Position numbers and translations under genes: made by a program. From an uncultured Methylobacillus sp. (lineage in GTDB: Bacteria; Pseudomonadota; Gammaproteobacteria; Burkholderiales; Methylophilaceae): a stretch of DNA of 64,000 nt. The stretch is taken from assembly GCA_903824575.1 (NCBI GenBank), contig CAIJXJ010000256.1, positions 1 to 64,000 on the forward strand. Reading direction: 5' to 3'. This document shows positions 25,401 through 35,270 of this stretch, in pieces (position 1 is the stretch's first letter; the number at the start of each line of letters is the position of its first letter). The notes under the pieces were generated by a model that made no database searches, was not told the DNA's origin, and worked only from the letters and a program-made list of their open reading frames with translations.

Positions 25401-25938
25401 TGAGTACGGACATGACATTCGCGGATTTGTTAAGTATGGAGACAATCCTCTTAACACCGTCATGAACAAGATCCATCCGCTGATTAGTACCGTTGCCGAC
25501 ATTATCAAGAACAAAGACTTCTTTGATGGCGCTATTCGTAGCCCCGGAGATAAGCCTATGCAGCAAGTTCAAGATGAAGCTGAATTTATGCTAAAGCAAA
25601 TGACGCCATTCAGCTATCGTAACTACATGCAGCAAAGTAAGGTTAAGGGAGAAGATCCTTCTATCGGCGGGTATCTGTCTAATCCAAGTATGATCGGTAT
25701 TACTCCTGCGCCGGGATATATTACCAAGACTGATGAACAGATAGAGTCCAACCAAGTCAGCAAGATGCGCGACAGCCTAATCACTAAGTTCCGCGAGGAA
25801 ATGCAGAATGGTGCAGATTGGAGCGACATACGCCAGAGAGCTAGGGACGCTGGACTGTCTCAACGGGATCAGATATATATCCACAATGCGGCTAGAGATA
25901 GCCATCCGCAGCGCAGGCTGAAGTCTTTTGCTAACTAA
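22429..25938 (+). CDS. C-terminal part of giant phage polyvalent protein with ART-like domain
   Basis: The frame is open from 22429 without ATG; the first usual start is the GTG at 22498, giving 1146 residues. Numbering from that GTG: 1-260 low-complexity acidic/Ala-rich linker; about 330-500 an unassigned region; about 555-705 an ADP-ribosyltransferase-like (ART-PolyVal) pattern with VVYHGTVH, YELFLNVKNP and SWVVIDPRNIKSA. About 730-1100 is a helical region like phage large polyvalent protein-associated domains, with one membrane-like segment (IFGLMFVTSIVGSITQYLY, about 912-930). Such proteins are internal virion proteins ejected with DNA. Absence of other virion genes shows it is a remnant. 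AT-rich. Confidence 0.6.
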   Translation, partial: CVCRVSYPAGDTVAEFGDILHRAVAGESILTHSGHDNDIAAKIAAYEDEHASNPDAVQHAAEDNFYAENPHEAVYIDSVGQLEDELNGPVSEADHYRQSEGAAASAEESSNRATEKEVRDTATTDSTSRAQGEEVKGYYSGIERSYTDVEDALSDKPAGTWVYFVEGDGRLDQSPRFTVAYSIGGGMHEMGSTAKSKEVAFENARKSAEDRYGVIKLQPEEGYSLAGETNSDIQRKTDEAKALAAEKAKKENAPSPDDFVLAGSNSEADKAAAHGAQDLFSQPTEVDKAKSVLDSAGITGTEKLNTIAQVRDGKLTADEVAEVHGQPIVDFGEKIAGAKKDLWGSYQKSMSDELPIDAKDITLSKNFPDPDYENLIANGVSIKAIALIKAMRDEIPSKPHKSYKLSRWVEQLRVQREFSNKIISGSHNAEFVLEKMRESGALSSIADRAKLYEQLGYPAFKGAKGYEISEGWSKLDIHSYHHYVASISIDGKEYFVRFTVQQMRAKHNQAGENLAHSSFVSDVELYQANKKDASLMQPASGLLTHAHSAAAPLDKRLAQWLSDGKPMEVSKVINPKTGEPLVVYHGTVHSKGEPFTVFHEESHFGDYSQAEDRESEKYREFSRAYKRKNQSATSGEIDDAFYNSNQFRKYELFLNVKNPVRIRDIEDGWQDEIAFQKAKHPEMDGIVYENEYEGNGRNDSWVVIDPRNIKSASNDEVGNTGTFSKNSLDIRYSANGSIQAFHDTKTGRIQPILNLMKGDKLLKAYLGELHDPDLAPIVEAMMQGGGRAKMDDVYRNQGINEFKQSLRLGNYKTAAMKTLPMIMDTINKPIFEYLVPRQKLGVFFDMAKDALENKPGMSLQEKREVMGKLWDSVDNRMGELVYDNVFWNRALKDSLMVSTRSVGWNLGTFREIGGGVADIGKVKQLGGLSDRTSYIFGLMFVTSIVGSITQYLYTGQGPDDLKDLFFPRTGKTRPDGSEDRLSLPSYMKDIYEYGHDIRGFVKYGDNPLNTVMNKIHPLISTVADIIKNKDFFDGAIRSPGDKPMQQVQDEAEFMLKQMTPFSYRNYMQQSKVKGEDPSIGGYLSNPSMIGITPAPGYITKTDEQIESNQVSKMRDSLITKFREEMQNGADWSDIRQRARDAGLSQRDQIYIHNAARDSHPQRRLKSFAN

Positions 25939-26231
25939 CGATCAAGGACGGCAGTTTCGTTAGCAATCGTATTCCCAGCGTCATCGTCACAATACTGGTG
26001 AGAAGTATTAGTTCTCTCATTTACGAACACCCAGCAGCGCATAGGTATTGGCCTGCTGGGGACTTCGTATATCACAACATGCTCAACATCACTTACCCTG
26101 AATGACTTACTGCGAAACTCTCCTACGACTTCGTGAGACTTTTTTGGCGAATCTTTTGGCGAGTCTTGACGCGACGAACATCCTGCCATTAGGCAGGCAA
26201 TAAGAATGCAGGATGATAGACGGAATATCAT
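25935..26231 (-). CDS. Small lipoprotein, unknown function
   Basis: A 98-residue protein with a lipoprotein signal peptide: IFRLSSCILIACLMAGCSS, lipobox LMAGC at residues 14-18. A Ser/Lys-rich linker (DSPKDSPKKS) follows, then a small domain containing CWVFVNERTNTSHQYCDDD. It overlaps the end of the convergent giant phage-protein gene by four bases and is the last gene before tRNA-Val. It may be prophage cargo (lipoprotein moron) or a host gene picked up by the element. Confidence 0.6.
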   Translation of the reverse strand: MIFRLSSCILIACLMAGCSSRQDSPKDSPKKSHEVVGEFRSKSFRVSDVEHVVIYEVPSRPIPMRCWVFVNERTNTSHQYCDDDAGNTIANETAVLDR

Positions 26232-26398
26232 TCTTACAGACTACGCCCAACGGGTAGTTCGTGCAATTAGTTATTGATGGGTAACGTGTGACATTTTGTG
26301 TGACAAACTGTGTAGGTATGTGGCAGATGTGTGTCTGTTTTAATGCCACATTAGATTTGCGCTTAAGGACTATTTTTACCGTAACACATTGATTCTAC

Positions 26399-26473
26399 TG
26401 GTGGGCGGCACAGGGTTCGAACCTGTGACCCCTGCCGTGTGAAGGCAGTGCTCTACCGCTGAGCTAGCCGCCC
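26399..26473 (-). tRNA. tRNA-Val (anticodon CAC)
   Basis: It folds as a complete cloverleaf of 75 bases including the encoded CCA: acceptor GGGCGGC/GCCGCCC, D arm GCTC-AGCGGTA-GAGC, anticodon stem CTGCC/GGCAG with loop TTCACAC (anticodon CAC), T arm ACAGG-TTCGAAC-CCTGT. The 3' 50 bases are duplicated at 21284-21333, so this gene is the integration target of the remnant element. Confidence 0.96.
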
Positions 26474-26581
26474 TGAATGCGAGGACCACATTTAAACATA
26501 GGCAAAGTTTCCGGTCAAATTGAGGTGCCTCACCGGGTGCAACTGGCGCTTGGCTTGCACGTCATTAAGTGCGTCTTACTG

Positions 26582-27463
26582 TCAGTTGCTTACCAGTTCG
26601 ACTTGCAGTGCATTTTGTAAAGACATGATCGAGTTGCCGGTGCGATATTGGAAACTTACGCGCAGAACGTCTCCCGACTTTACGCTGATCGGTGCGGCGA
26701 GCGGCAGGACCAGGTGTCGGTTCAGCCAGTCGATAGACGTTTTTTGTTCCAGCAAGACGGCGAGAATATTTTTCGTGATGAAACGCAGGGCACTCAGCGT
26801 GCCGTTTTGCGAGATTTCGAAGGTTCCCTCCCAGGCAATGTCGCGTTCGGTAGGTTCGACAAAGTCGAGAATGCGGTAGACGGTGGGTTGTGCCAGTTCG
26901 ACACAGCCCGCCCATGGACCGGTGAGGTCCTGGATCAGGGAAATAGGCGCTTGGTAGCCCTCAAAGTTGAATTCCTGTTGTAATGGCTGCACTGCCAGCA
27001 CCACCGCTGTTGGCAGCATGATCGGGAGTTTAGTGCCGAAGCGTTGCTGGTAGCGGTGCTTGAACGACTCCACTAGTTCGACTTGCTTTTCGCGCAGCAT
27101 GGCAGCGTGAATCATTTCGCAAATCATGACATCGACCGGTTCCGGTGGCAGATATTCAAAGGCATTGGCATGAACGACTTCAACCTTGTGGCCGTTATTG
27201 TTTATTGCCAACAGCTGCCGTGATGCGTTGACCAGATCCGGGTTGAGCTCGACGCACCATACCTTGTCCGCTTTTGCGGCAGCAAACCAGGATAAAATGC
27301 CGGTCCCTCCACCGAGATCCAAGACCTTACTGCCGGGCGCGACGACGTGATCGATGGCGGCCTTGAAGCTCTGCATTCGATTCTTATCCGCCAGCATGGA
27401 AAAGTGGTACTGCAGGGGGATGAATTGTCCCAGATAGCTTTCGTCTTCTTCTTGTGTGGTCAT
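26582..27463 (-). CDS. PRMT-like class I SAM-dependent methyltransferase
   Basis: A 293-residue protein. The SAM-binding motif I is SKVLDLGGGTGILSWFAA, with the acidic post-I residue in VWCVELNPD. The motif EMIHAAMLREKQVE resembles the double-E loop of protein arginine methyltransferases, and a C-terminal beta-barrel-like half follows. The start at 27463 is preferred over 27511 because YLGQFIPLQYHFSMLAD, the usual PRMT-type lead-in, follows shortly. The substrate is unknown. The gene lies between the tRNA-Val gene and a FliA-like sigma gene, both on the same strand, with a 90-bp gap to the sigma gene. Confidence 0.75.
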   Translation of the reverse strand: MTTQEEDESYLGQFIPLQYHFSMLADKNRMQSFKAAIDHVVAPGSKVLDLGGGTGILSWFAAAKADKVWCVELNPDLVNASRQLLAINNNGHKVEVVHANAFEYLPPEPVDVMICEMIHAAMLREKQVELVESFKHRYQQRFGTKLPIMLPTAVVLAVQPLQQEFNFEGYQAPISLIQDLTGPWAGCVELAQPTVYRILDFVEPTERDIAWEGTFEISQNGTLSALRFITKNILAVLLEQKTSIDWLNRHLVLPLAAPISVKSGDVLRVSFQYRTGNSIMSLQNALQVELVSN

Positions 27464-27552
27464 TAGCCAGCTCTCTTGTGGTTGCAGCAAATTAAGTATT
27501 CCATGCCGCAATATAATGCATAAATCAGCGGGTTGTCTCGTGCGTTTTTGGC

Positions 27553-28221
27553 TTATGACGTGAGCCCATTGGTACAGGCGAGTATCTTTTCGGCCGCGGC
27601 CTTGGTTAATTGGCTGATTCTGCCGACGGTCAAATTCATTTCACTGGCTGCTTGGCGCAGGCTCATTTCGCACATGATTCGCAGGATGAAGGCGCGTCGC
27701 TCGTTGACCGAGAGATTTTTCAGGCAGGCAACCGCGCGCGAATAGGTCATGCGCCGCTCGACAATCGAAGAGGGTTCGGTGCTGTAGTCAGGTATGTCTT
27801 GCACCTCGGGATGATTCTCGTCGTCGCGACGCACAAACTCAAAGCCGGAAGCGTCTCCAATGATCGTTGACACATCATCGATCCGAATTCCGAGGGAGTG
27901 GGCAATTTCCCCCTCGGTTGGTTTTCGGCCAAGCGATGTTTGCAATTGCTCGATCATTTTTGAGACCTTGTTGGACCTCGACCGCACGGAGCGAGAGGCC
28001 CAGTCTTCGGCGCGTAATCCATCCTGAATGGCCCAGCGGATTTTTCCTGCGGCGTAAAGGGCGAAGGGCACGCCAGACTCGGCGTCATGTTCACGAAAGG
28101 CTTTTATCAGGCCAATGCATCCATCCTGAATAAGATCATCCAGCATGATATTTGCAGGCAGTCGCCGCATCATCTCGGTAGCAATTTTCTTCACCAACGG
28201 TATGAATTCACTAATATCCAT
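27553..28221 (-). CDS. FliA-like (sigma-28 type) sigma factor
   Basis: A 222-residue sigma-70-family protein with regions 2, 3 and 4. Region 2: MLDDLIQDGCIGLIKAFREHD and FALYAAGKIRWAIQDGLRAEDW. Region 3: SRSNKVSKMIEQLQTSLGRKPTEGEIAHSLGI. Region 4: LSVNERRAFILRIMCEMSLRQAASEMNLTVGRISQLTKAA. The layout is that of FliA/WhiG sigma factors, which usually drive flagellar and chemotaxis genes. The start at 28221 has the ribosome-binding site GGAAAGGGG. No flagellar genes are nearby, so it may be the main FliA placed alone or a second paralogue. Confidence 0.85.
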   Translation of the reverse strand: MDISEFIPLVKKIATEMMRRLPANIMLDDLIQDGCIGLIKAFREHDAESGVPFALYAAGKIRWAIQDGLRAEDWASRSVRSRSNKVSKMIEQLQTSLGRKPTEGEIAHSLGIRIDDVSTIIGDASGFEFVRRDDENHPEVQDIPDYSTEPSSIVERRMTYSRAVACLKNLSVNERRAFILRIMCEMSLRQAASEMNLTVGRISQLTKAAAEKILACTNGLTS

Positions 28222-28451
28222 GAATATCCCCTTTCCGTCCAGTTTACTACGGCCCATGACATAGGTGGATACTGCAGGATTGTTTTGATGCGAATTATGG
28301 ATCTGGATTCCGTATCGATACTGTACATTGCTTAACTTGTCAGTACTTATTCGGGTGTCATGAAGGGGCAGGCTTACGTTCTAGAGGTCCTGAAAACAGG
28401 TAGGAGGAAGGTGCCACTAGATGCAGGCAAGGATCGATCCTATTGAGTAAC

Positions 28452-28466
28452 GCACCCGGCGGGTGC
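28452..28466. terminator. GC-rich hairpin between sigma gene and TPR gene
   Basis: GCACCC-GGC-GGGTGC is a perfect 6-bp stem, 28 bp downstream of the TPR/glycosyltransferase stop. There is no T-run on the minus-strand side and only TTT on the plus side, so termination activity is uncertain. The rest of the 270-bp gap shows nothing recognisable. Confidence 0.35.
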
Positions 28467-28494
28467 TTTCGCATGTTGTTGCCATGATCCACGG

Positions 28495-29880
28495 CTAGTC
28501 GGGTGCTTCTGACACCAGAATTTCAAGGGCGCCAGCGACCTCGGAAATGACGGATGACCAGTCAGCCGTGCAGGGTTGACGGAACAATCGCATGCTTTGT
28601 GGGTACCATGGTGAGTCGGGCCGAGCGGTCAGCCAGCGCCAGTCGGTCTTGTAGTCCGGCAGCAGGATCCAGCATGGTTTGCCCAGCGCCCCGGCCAGGT
28701 GAGCGACCGCTGTATCGACGCTGATGATGAGGTCCAGATTTATCACCAAGGCGGCGGTATCGGCAAAATCATCCAACTGATGCCCAAGGTCAAGCAGTTG
28801 CAATCCGAGTGGAGGGTGGGCCGCTTCATCCTCACCCGCACCCTTCTGCAGGCTGATGAAGGTTACGCCGGCGACTCTCCATAGTGGCGCCAGTATTTCA
28901 AGCGAGGGTAGGGAGCGGTCGGCGTCATTTTCAAATAGAGGATTACCCTTCCACACCAGACCGACACAAAAATAACTTTTTGGCAGGACGGACTGCCACT
29001 TCGACAGGAGTTGCGGCTGAGCCTTGAGATAGGGAATGTTGGCCGGAATGGAATCGAGTCGGGTGTTGCAGTGATAGGGGAGGCTCAACAACGGCGTCCA
29101 GAAATCCCAGTTGGATGCTGGTAACGGTTGATCGAAGGCAATGACATGGTCTATGCCGTCCAGTGTTGCCAGCAAGGTCTTAAGCGGCGGGTGGCAGAGT
29201 AGGGTGATGGATGCTACACCCTGATTTTTCAGAACCACGGCATAGCGGCAGAACTGGATCATATCGCCCAGACCTGCTTCATAGCCGATCAGGATCGACT
29301 TGCCGGCCAGCGTCTCGCCTTGCCAGCGCGGGCAGTTGAGGTGTTCTGCTAGCCCCGCGTACCAGTTGCGTGCTTCCAGACAAAACCAGCCTTCTTTGAA
29401 GCGGCCCTGACGTAACAGCAGATAGCTCAGGTTGAAGCGCGCCATGGCATACGACGCATCGATTACTATGGCATGACGATAGCTGGCTTCCGCTTCGGCT
29501 TCGCGTTTCATGCAGGCCTGGAGTACGCCCAGGTTGGACCAGGCAACCGGCGATTGAGGTTCGATGGCGATGGCCTGTCTGTAGGCTGTTTCAGCCTGAT
29601 CGAAGCGCTTGGATTTAGCCAACAGCGTGCCTAAGTTGAGATGCGTTTCTGCAATGTCAGGATTTTGTTCCAGGGCGCGTCGGTAACTGATCTCGGCGGC
29701 CCCGGTCGCGCCGCGTTTATTCTGCAACAGGCCCAGATTGGCATAAGCCTCGGCAAAGTATGGGGCTATCTCCACGGCCAGCCGGAAGCATGTTTCGGCG
29801 CGCTTGAAGTCGCCCGCCGCCATGTGATGGTTACCCCGGAAAAACAGGGCCTCGGCTTCCGCGCGATCAGGCTCGTTCAT
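28495..29880 (-). CDS. TPR protein with glycosyltransferase-9-like domain
   Basis: A 461-residue protein. Residues about 5-175 are five TPR units (AYANLGLLQNKRGATGAAEISYRRALEQNP, ETHLNLGTLLAKSKRFDQAETAYRQAIAIEP and so on). Residues about 190-450 form a GT-B-like domain related to family 9: ILIGYEAGLGDMIQFCRYA with the GxGD motif, VGLVWKGNPLFENDADRS, VTFISLQKG, LIISVDTAVAHLAGALGKPCWILLP. Such TPR/GT9 proteins are often linked to protein or flagellin glycosylation. No signal peptide is seen. It overlaps the upstream ATP-grasp gene by 14 bp, so the two are co-translated. Confidence 0.8.
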   Translation of the reverse strand: MNEPDRAEAEALFFRGNHHMAAGDFKRAETCFRLAVEIAPYFAEAYANLGLLQNKRGATGAAEISYRRALEQNPDIAETHLNLGTLLAKSKRFDQAETAYRQAIAIEPQSPVAWSNLGVLQACMKREAEAEASYRHAIVIDASYAMARFNLSYLLLRQGRFKEGWFCLEARNWYAGLAEHLNCPRWQGETLAGKSILIGYEAGLGDMIQFCRYAVVLKNQGVASITLLCHPPLKTLLATLDGIDHVIAFDQPLPASNWDFWTPLLSLPYHCNTRLDSIPANIPYLKAQPQLLSKWQSVLPKSYFCVGLVWKGNPLFENDADRSLPSLEILAPLWRVAGVTFISLQKGAGEDEAAHPPLGLQLLDLGHQLDDFADTAALVINLDLIISVDTAVAHLAGALGKPCWILLPDYKTDWRWLTARPDSPWYPQSMRLFRQPCTADWSSVISEVAGALEILVSEAPD

Positions 29881-31078
29881 GCTGACGTACTGCGTGTTTT
29901 AGCATTTGGTAGAACGCTTCGAACACCTTTTGCATCTGAGGTTGTTTGTACGGGAACAGATCCACCGGGTCCATGGCATGCACAAATCCGATATTGTCGG
30001 CTTCAAACACTAGCAGACGGCCGTCTGTCGTTTCCCCGCAATCGATTACCACATAGTCGAGTTCGAGTCGTTTTGCTATGGCGTGCAAGGCCTGATGGTG
30101 GCGTTGTGCAAAATTCTGGTCGAAGTTGGCCATGAACTGCTCTTCTTCCTGGCGCCTGGCGGCATTTTCCGACATGCCGGCATTGGTGTAATGGACCATC
30201 CAGTGGTCAGAAATGGCCAGATGGACCGCGTAGGGTCGGCAGTCGATCAGGACCAGGCGACACTTGCGGTACAAACCGTCGAGGCTGTGGTAATCGACAA
30301 AACGAGCGATGTGAAATTCGCTTGCTGTCTGGGTCTTGAGGTAGGTCGTGATGTCGGACTGATTGTCGATCCGGTTAAGCGCTTTGCCGGCATGCGAATC
30401 TGTTGGTCTTGCGATGATAGGGAAGTCGCCATCTTCCAGTGTGAGGGTGATCGACTTTTCGCCACTGGCTATTTGTTGCAAATCCGATCGTGAGATTCTT
30501 TTTGTGACGGGTATTTCAATGTCAGGCGTGTGTTGTAGCATGGCGCTGACGCTGTCCCTTGACAGGCGGGTAATGCGTTCCGGTGTATTGAGGATGGGGC
30601 GGCTTGATAATTTTATGAGGTTCTCGACCAGCTTCAGCAATGGCTGGTTGTGTTCCGACTGGGAAATGCCAATGAAAATCAGGTCATGATCCGGCAGCGC
30701 GGTTGGCACCGGCAGGTCAGTGGACACAAACAGGAGATCGACTGCGACGCACGGGTGGTCCAGCAGGAAATCCAGAGGCGTGTTATCCATCATGCCCCCC
30801 GGTCGCATGATCGCCAACAGACAGATTTCGGTTTGATTGTTCTGCCTTGACAGGTGGAAGTGCTGGCGTAAATTCAACGCTTTTGCCTGCAGTTCCAGGC
30901 CCATTTCAGGGTTGCCGGTAAAATGAAAGATGGCTGACAGGCTCATCAAGCTGTTTGCGCCATCAGGATCATTCGCCGCGATGTTGACCAGTCCGGCGAG
31001 TTCGTCGCCTGAAGCCAGCCTTCGCATCAGCGTGGCAATGCTGAGGATGGGCTGGCGAGGTCCGTCATCAGGGTTCAT
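29867..31078 (-). CDS. ATP-grasp-like protein of unknown substrate
   Basis: A 403-residue protein. Residues about 1-75 are helical, with a TPR-like repeat (NPEMGLELQAKALNLRQHFH). A preATP-grasp-like Rossmann region follows (CLLAIMRPGG, NTPLDFLLD, DHDLIFIGISQSE). The C-terminal ATP-grasp-type half has FPIIARPTDSHAGKAL, SEFHIARFVDYHS, YRKCRLVLIDCRPYAVHLAIS and a metal-site-like VFEADNIGFVHAMDP. ATP-grasp enzymes join a carboxylate to an amine or thiol via acyl-phosphate; the partner molecules here cannot be guessed. Its start shares one base with the stop of the upstream ferredoxin gene, and its end overlaps the TPR-glycosyltransferase. Confidence 0.65.
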   Translation of the reverse strand: MNPDDGPRQPILSIATLMRRLASGDELAGLVNIAANDPDGANSLMSLSAIFHFTGNPEMGLELQAKALNLRQHFHLSRQNNQTEICLLAIMRPGGMMDNTPLDFLLDHPCVAVDLLFVSTDLPVPTALPDHDLIFIGISQSEHNQPLLKLVENLIKLSSRPILNTPERITRLSRDSVSAMLQHTPDIEIPVTKRISRSDLQQIASGEKSITLTLEDGDFPIIARPTDSHAGKALNRIDNQSDITTYLKTQTASEFHIARFVDYHSLDGLYRKCRLVLIDCRPYAVHLAISDHWMVHYTNAGMSENAARRQEEEQFMANFDQNFAQRHHQALHAIAKRLELDYVVIDCGETTDGRLLVFEADNIGFVHAMDPVDLFPYKQPQMQKVFEAFYQMLKHAVRQHERA

Positions 31079-31413
31079 TAATTGCGAATCTCGATCAAGA
31101 GGTCGCCGCCGCCCTCAAATACGGCCTGGCAAGCCAGCCTGGACCAGCGCTGTCGATCTCCGGTCTGATTCAGCAATTTGTCTTCTTGCGTTCCCATCGG
31201 GCTCACAAACTTTGCGCCTTCCATCAGATAGACATGGCAAGTGGTGCAAGCACACTGCATCTGGCAGGAGTGACTGATTTCGACATCGTTTTCCAGCAGG
31301 ATTTCGACAATGGATTGGCCGACGGTCGCAGCGACCACTTCGCCTTGCGGGCAGACGCCGGGATGGGGCAGTACGGTGATAGTTTGGGCGGGTTTCTTTT
31401 TGAAGAAGAACAT
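31078..31413 (-). CDS. 2Fe-2S ferredoxin (Fdx/adrenodoxin type)
   Basis: A 111-residue ferredoxin. The cluster ligands follow CX5CX2C in SCQMQCACTTCHV plus a distal Cys in SRLACQAV, the adrenodoxin/IscFdx pattern. An N-terminal extension FFFKKKPAQ precedes the ITVLPH strand. It is the first gene of the ferredoxin/ATP-grasp/TPR-GT9 unit (stop and next start overlap by one base). No isc genes are nearby, so it may donate electrons to a different partner. Confidence 0.88.
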   Translation of the reverse strand: MFFFKKKPAQTITVLPHPGVCPQGEVVAATVGQSIVEILLENDVEISHSCQMQCACTTCHVYLMEGAKFVSPMGTQEDKLLNQTGDRQRWSRLACQAVFEGGGDLLIEIRN

Positions 31414-31564
31414 GACAGGTTAATTCTCTCAGTCTTAAAGCCGTATATTAAGCCACAGCAGATCGGGTGGGACACGGAAGAATCCAAATATTCAGCGGTC
31501 GGATCAATCACTGACTCAGGCGGGAGATGTTATATTGGGCTATTGTTCCTGAAAGGTCACAGGC

Positions 31565-32386
31565 TTGAATCAGATCCCCGAAATTCGTCCCGGGCAGTCA
31601 GTTGAATTGCTGAAGGCGCTACACATCCTGACGCGCGACGGCAAGCTTAATCAAGATAGCCGGCGAAAGCTGAAACAGGTGTATCACCTGTGCCATTTCA
31701 TCGAACCCCTGCTGGAAGAAATTTATGCCGAGAAGGGGGATCTGACGCTCGCGGATCACGGCGCCGGCAAATCCTACCTTGGTTTCATCCTGTATGACCT
31801 GTTCCTCAAGGCAAAAGCCGGGGGGCATGTTCATGGCATTGAAACCCGTCAGGAGTTGGTCGAGAGGTCGCGCCAACTGGCCTTGGAACTTGGATTCGAG
31901 CGCATGTCGTTTCTGCACCTGTCGGTGGAGGAGTCCATCACTTGCAGTGCGTTGCCGGAGAGCATCGATGTAGTGACGGCACTGCATGCCTGCAACACGG
32001 CGACCGATGACGCTATTCGCTTTGCCATGCACAAGCATGCACGCTTCATCGTGCTGGTGCCCTGTTGCCAGTCTGAGGTGGCCAGTGTATTGAATCGGCA
32101 CAAGAATGCATCGTTCGCCAAGACGCCGCTATCGGAGTTGTGGCGCCATCCCATCCATACGCGCGAGTTCGGCAGTCAGATCACCAATGTGCTGCGCTGC
32201 TTGCAACTGGAAGCGCATGGCTATCAGGTCACCGTGACCGAACTGGTTGGCTGGGAGCACTCGATGAAGAACGAACTGATTATCGCCCGCCATACCGGTC
32301 AGCCCAGAAAGAACGCATCCGGGCGCTTGCTCAGCCTATTGGAGGAACTGAATCTGGAAGAGCTGCGCGGACGTTTCCTGGTTTAG
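31565..32386 (+). CDS. Methyltransf_32-like SAM methyltransferase
   Basis: A 273-residue protein with a TTG start preceded by GAAAGG. Motif I is LTLADHGAGKSYLGFILYDLF, and VHGIETRQELVERS supplies the ribose-binding acidic residue. VVTALHACNTATDDAIRFAM and FIVLVPCCQSEVASVL are typical of the METTL25/Methyltransf_32-like group, members of which act on RNA or protein; the target here is unknown. It is divergent from the ferredoxin operon (150 bp between starts). A REP-type repeat lies downstream. Confidence 0.75.
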   Translation: MNQIPEIRPGQSVELLKALHILTRDGKLNQDSRRKLKQVYHLCHFIEPLLEEIYAEKGDLTLADHGAGKSYLGFILYDLFLKAKAGGHVHGIETRQELVERSRQLALELGFERMSFLHLSVEESITCSALPESIDVVTALHACNTATDDAIRFAMHKHARFIVLVPCCQSEVASVLNRHKNASFAKTPLSELWRHPIHTREFGSQITNVLRCLQLEAHGYQVTVTELVGWEHSMKNELIIARHTGQPRKNASGRLLSLLEELNLEELRGRFLV

Positions 32387-32471
32387 TGACAGGGTCTAGT
32401 GACGTGGGGTGGTGACATGCCGTATGAGATATTCTTAAATCATCTGCTCGCTGAATGGCTCGCCTGAACAT

Positions 32472-32494
32472 GCAGGCGAGGCCGCCTGCGCTAC
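32472..32494. repeat. Single arm of GC-rich GTAG-type repeat
   Basis: GCAGGCGAGGCCGCCTGC followed by GCTAC is identical to one arm of the long hairpin at 34354-34411. It lies in the 330-bp gap before pyrG, which otherwise shows no gene. Confidence 0.75.
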
Positions 32495-32715
32495 TTTCAT
32501 AAACATGGGAAATAAATCGGGAGCATGGGGCTCGGCGGAAACTAGAGTGGCTCAATGGCTTTACATGGCCACGCCTTAGGTATGTGAGATAAAGATTGAA
32601 ACTCCCTGAACTCCGCCTTGTTCCCCCGAGGTTTAAATGCCTTTTAGCTTCATTGTGAGCGGTGGTGGTTTAAGATAAAATACATTCCCGTCCGCCTCAC
32701 TTTACGAAGTTCCTC

Positions 32716-34350
<1,635 letters not shown>

Positions 34351-34353
34351 CTG

Positions 34354-34411
34354 GTAGCGCAGGCGGCCTCGCCTGCTGAATTGGTGCTGATGTGCAGGCG
34401 AGGCCGCCTGC
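34354..34411. repeat. GTAG-footed long hairpin between pyrG and kdsA
   Basis: GTAGC precedes perfect 18-bp arms GCAGGCGGCCTCGCCTGC (34359-34376) and GCAGGCGAGGCCGCCTGC (34394-34411) with a 17-base spacer. It could terminate pyrG transcripts, but there is no T-run. kdsA begins 19 bp later. Confidence 0.85.
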
Positions 34412-34430
34412 ACTAAACAAGGTGTATTTG

Positions 34431-35270
34431 ATGAAATTATGTGGATTTGAAGTCGGCCTTGACCAGCCCCTGTTCCTGATCGCCGGTCCCTGTGTGATCG
34501 AGTCGGAACAAATGGCGCTGGACACCGCCGGGTCGCTGCAGGAAATGTGCCGTATTGTTGGCATCAACTTCATCTACAAGTCATCTTATGACAAGGCCAA
34601 TCGCAGCTCCGGCAAGACCTTTCGGGGCTTAGGCATGCACGAGGGCTTGCGCATCCTGTCCGAGGTTAGACGCCAGATCGGCGTGCCAGTGCTGACTGAC
34701 GTGCACAACGAGGCAGAGGTGCCAGAAGTCGCATCCGTGGTGGATGTGCTGCAGACACCAGCCTTCTTGTGTCGGCAGACAGATTTCATCGAGGCCTGTG
34801 CCCGTTCCGGCAAGCCGGTCAATATCAAGAAGGGCCAATTCATGGCGCCTTGGGACATGAAGAATGTGGTCGACAAGGCGCGCGCCGTTAACGGTGGTGC
34901 TGACAACATCATGGTGTGCGAGCGCGGGGTTTCTTTTGGTTACAATACGCTGGTGTCAGATATGCGCGGGTTGGCTGTGATGCGCAACACCGGTTGCCCG
35001 GTGGTGTTTGATGCCACCCATTCGGTGCAGCAACCCGGGGGCCAAGGCGACAAGAGTGGCGGACAGCGCGAACATGTCCCAGTACTGGCGCGCGCGGCGG
35101 TGGCGAGCGGGGTGGCTGGCGTGTTCATGGAGACTCACCCCAACCCGGCCGAGGCTCTGTCGGATGGCCCCAACGCCTGGCCTCTCGACAAGATGCAGGC
35201 TCTGCTCGCAACGCTGGTCGAACTCGATCGCTTGGTGAAGCAGCACGGATTTATAGAACAAGGACTTTAA
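34431..35270 (+). CDS. kdsA: 3-deoxy-8-phosphooctulonate (KDO-8-P) synthase
   Basis: A 279-residue enzyme that condenses PEP with arabinose-5-phosphate for LPS inner core synthesis. Motifs: [77 protein letters not shown] and [22 protein letters not shown]. The start at 34431 follows AAGGTG; an upstream in-frame ATG lies inside the repeat and is rejected. The order pyrG-kdsA-eno-ftsB is the usual proteobacterial cluster. Confidence 0.97.
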   Translation: MKLCGFEVGLDQPLFLIAGPCVIESEQMALDTAGSLQEMCRIVGINFIYKSSYDKANRSSGKTFRGLGMHEGLRILSEVRRQIGVPVLTDVHNEAEVPEVASVVDVLQTPAFLCRQTDFIEACARSGKPVNIKKGQFMAPWDMKNVVDKARAVNGGADNIMVCERGVSFGYNTLVSDMRGLAVMRNTGCPVVFDATHSVQQPGGQGDKSGGQREHVPVLARAAVASGVAGVFMETHPNPAEALSDGPNAWPLDKMQALLATLVELDRLVKQHGFIEQGL

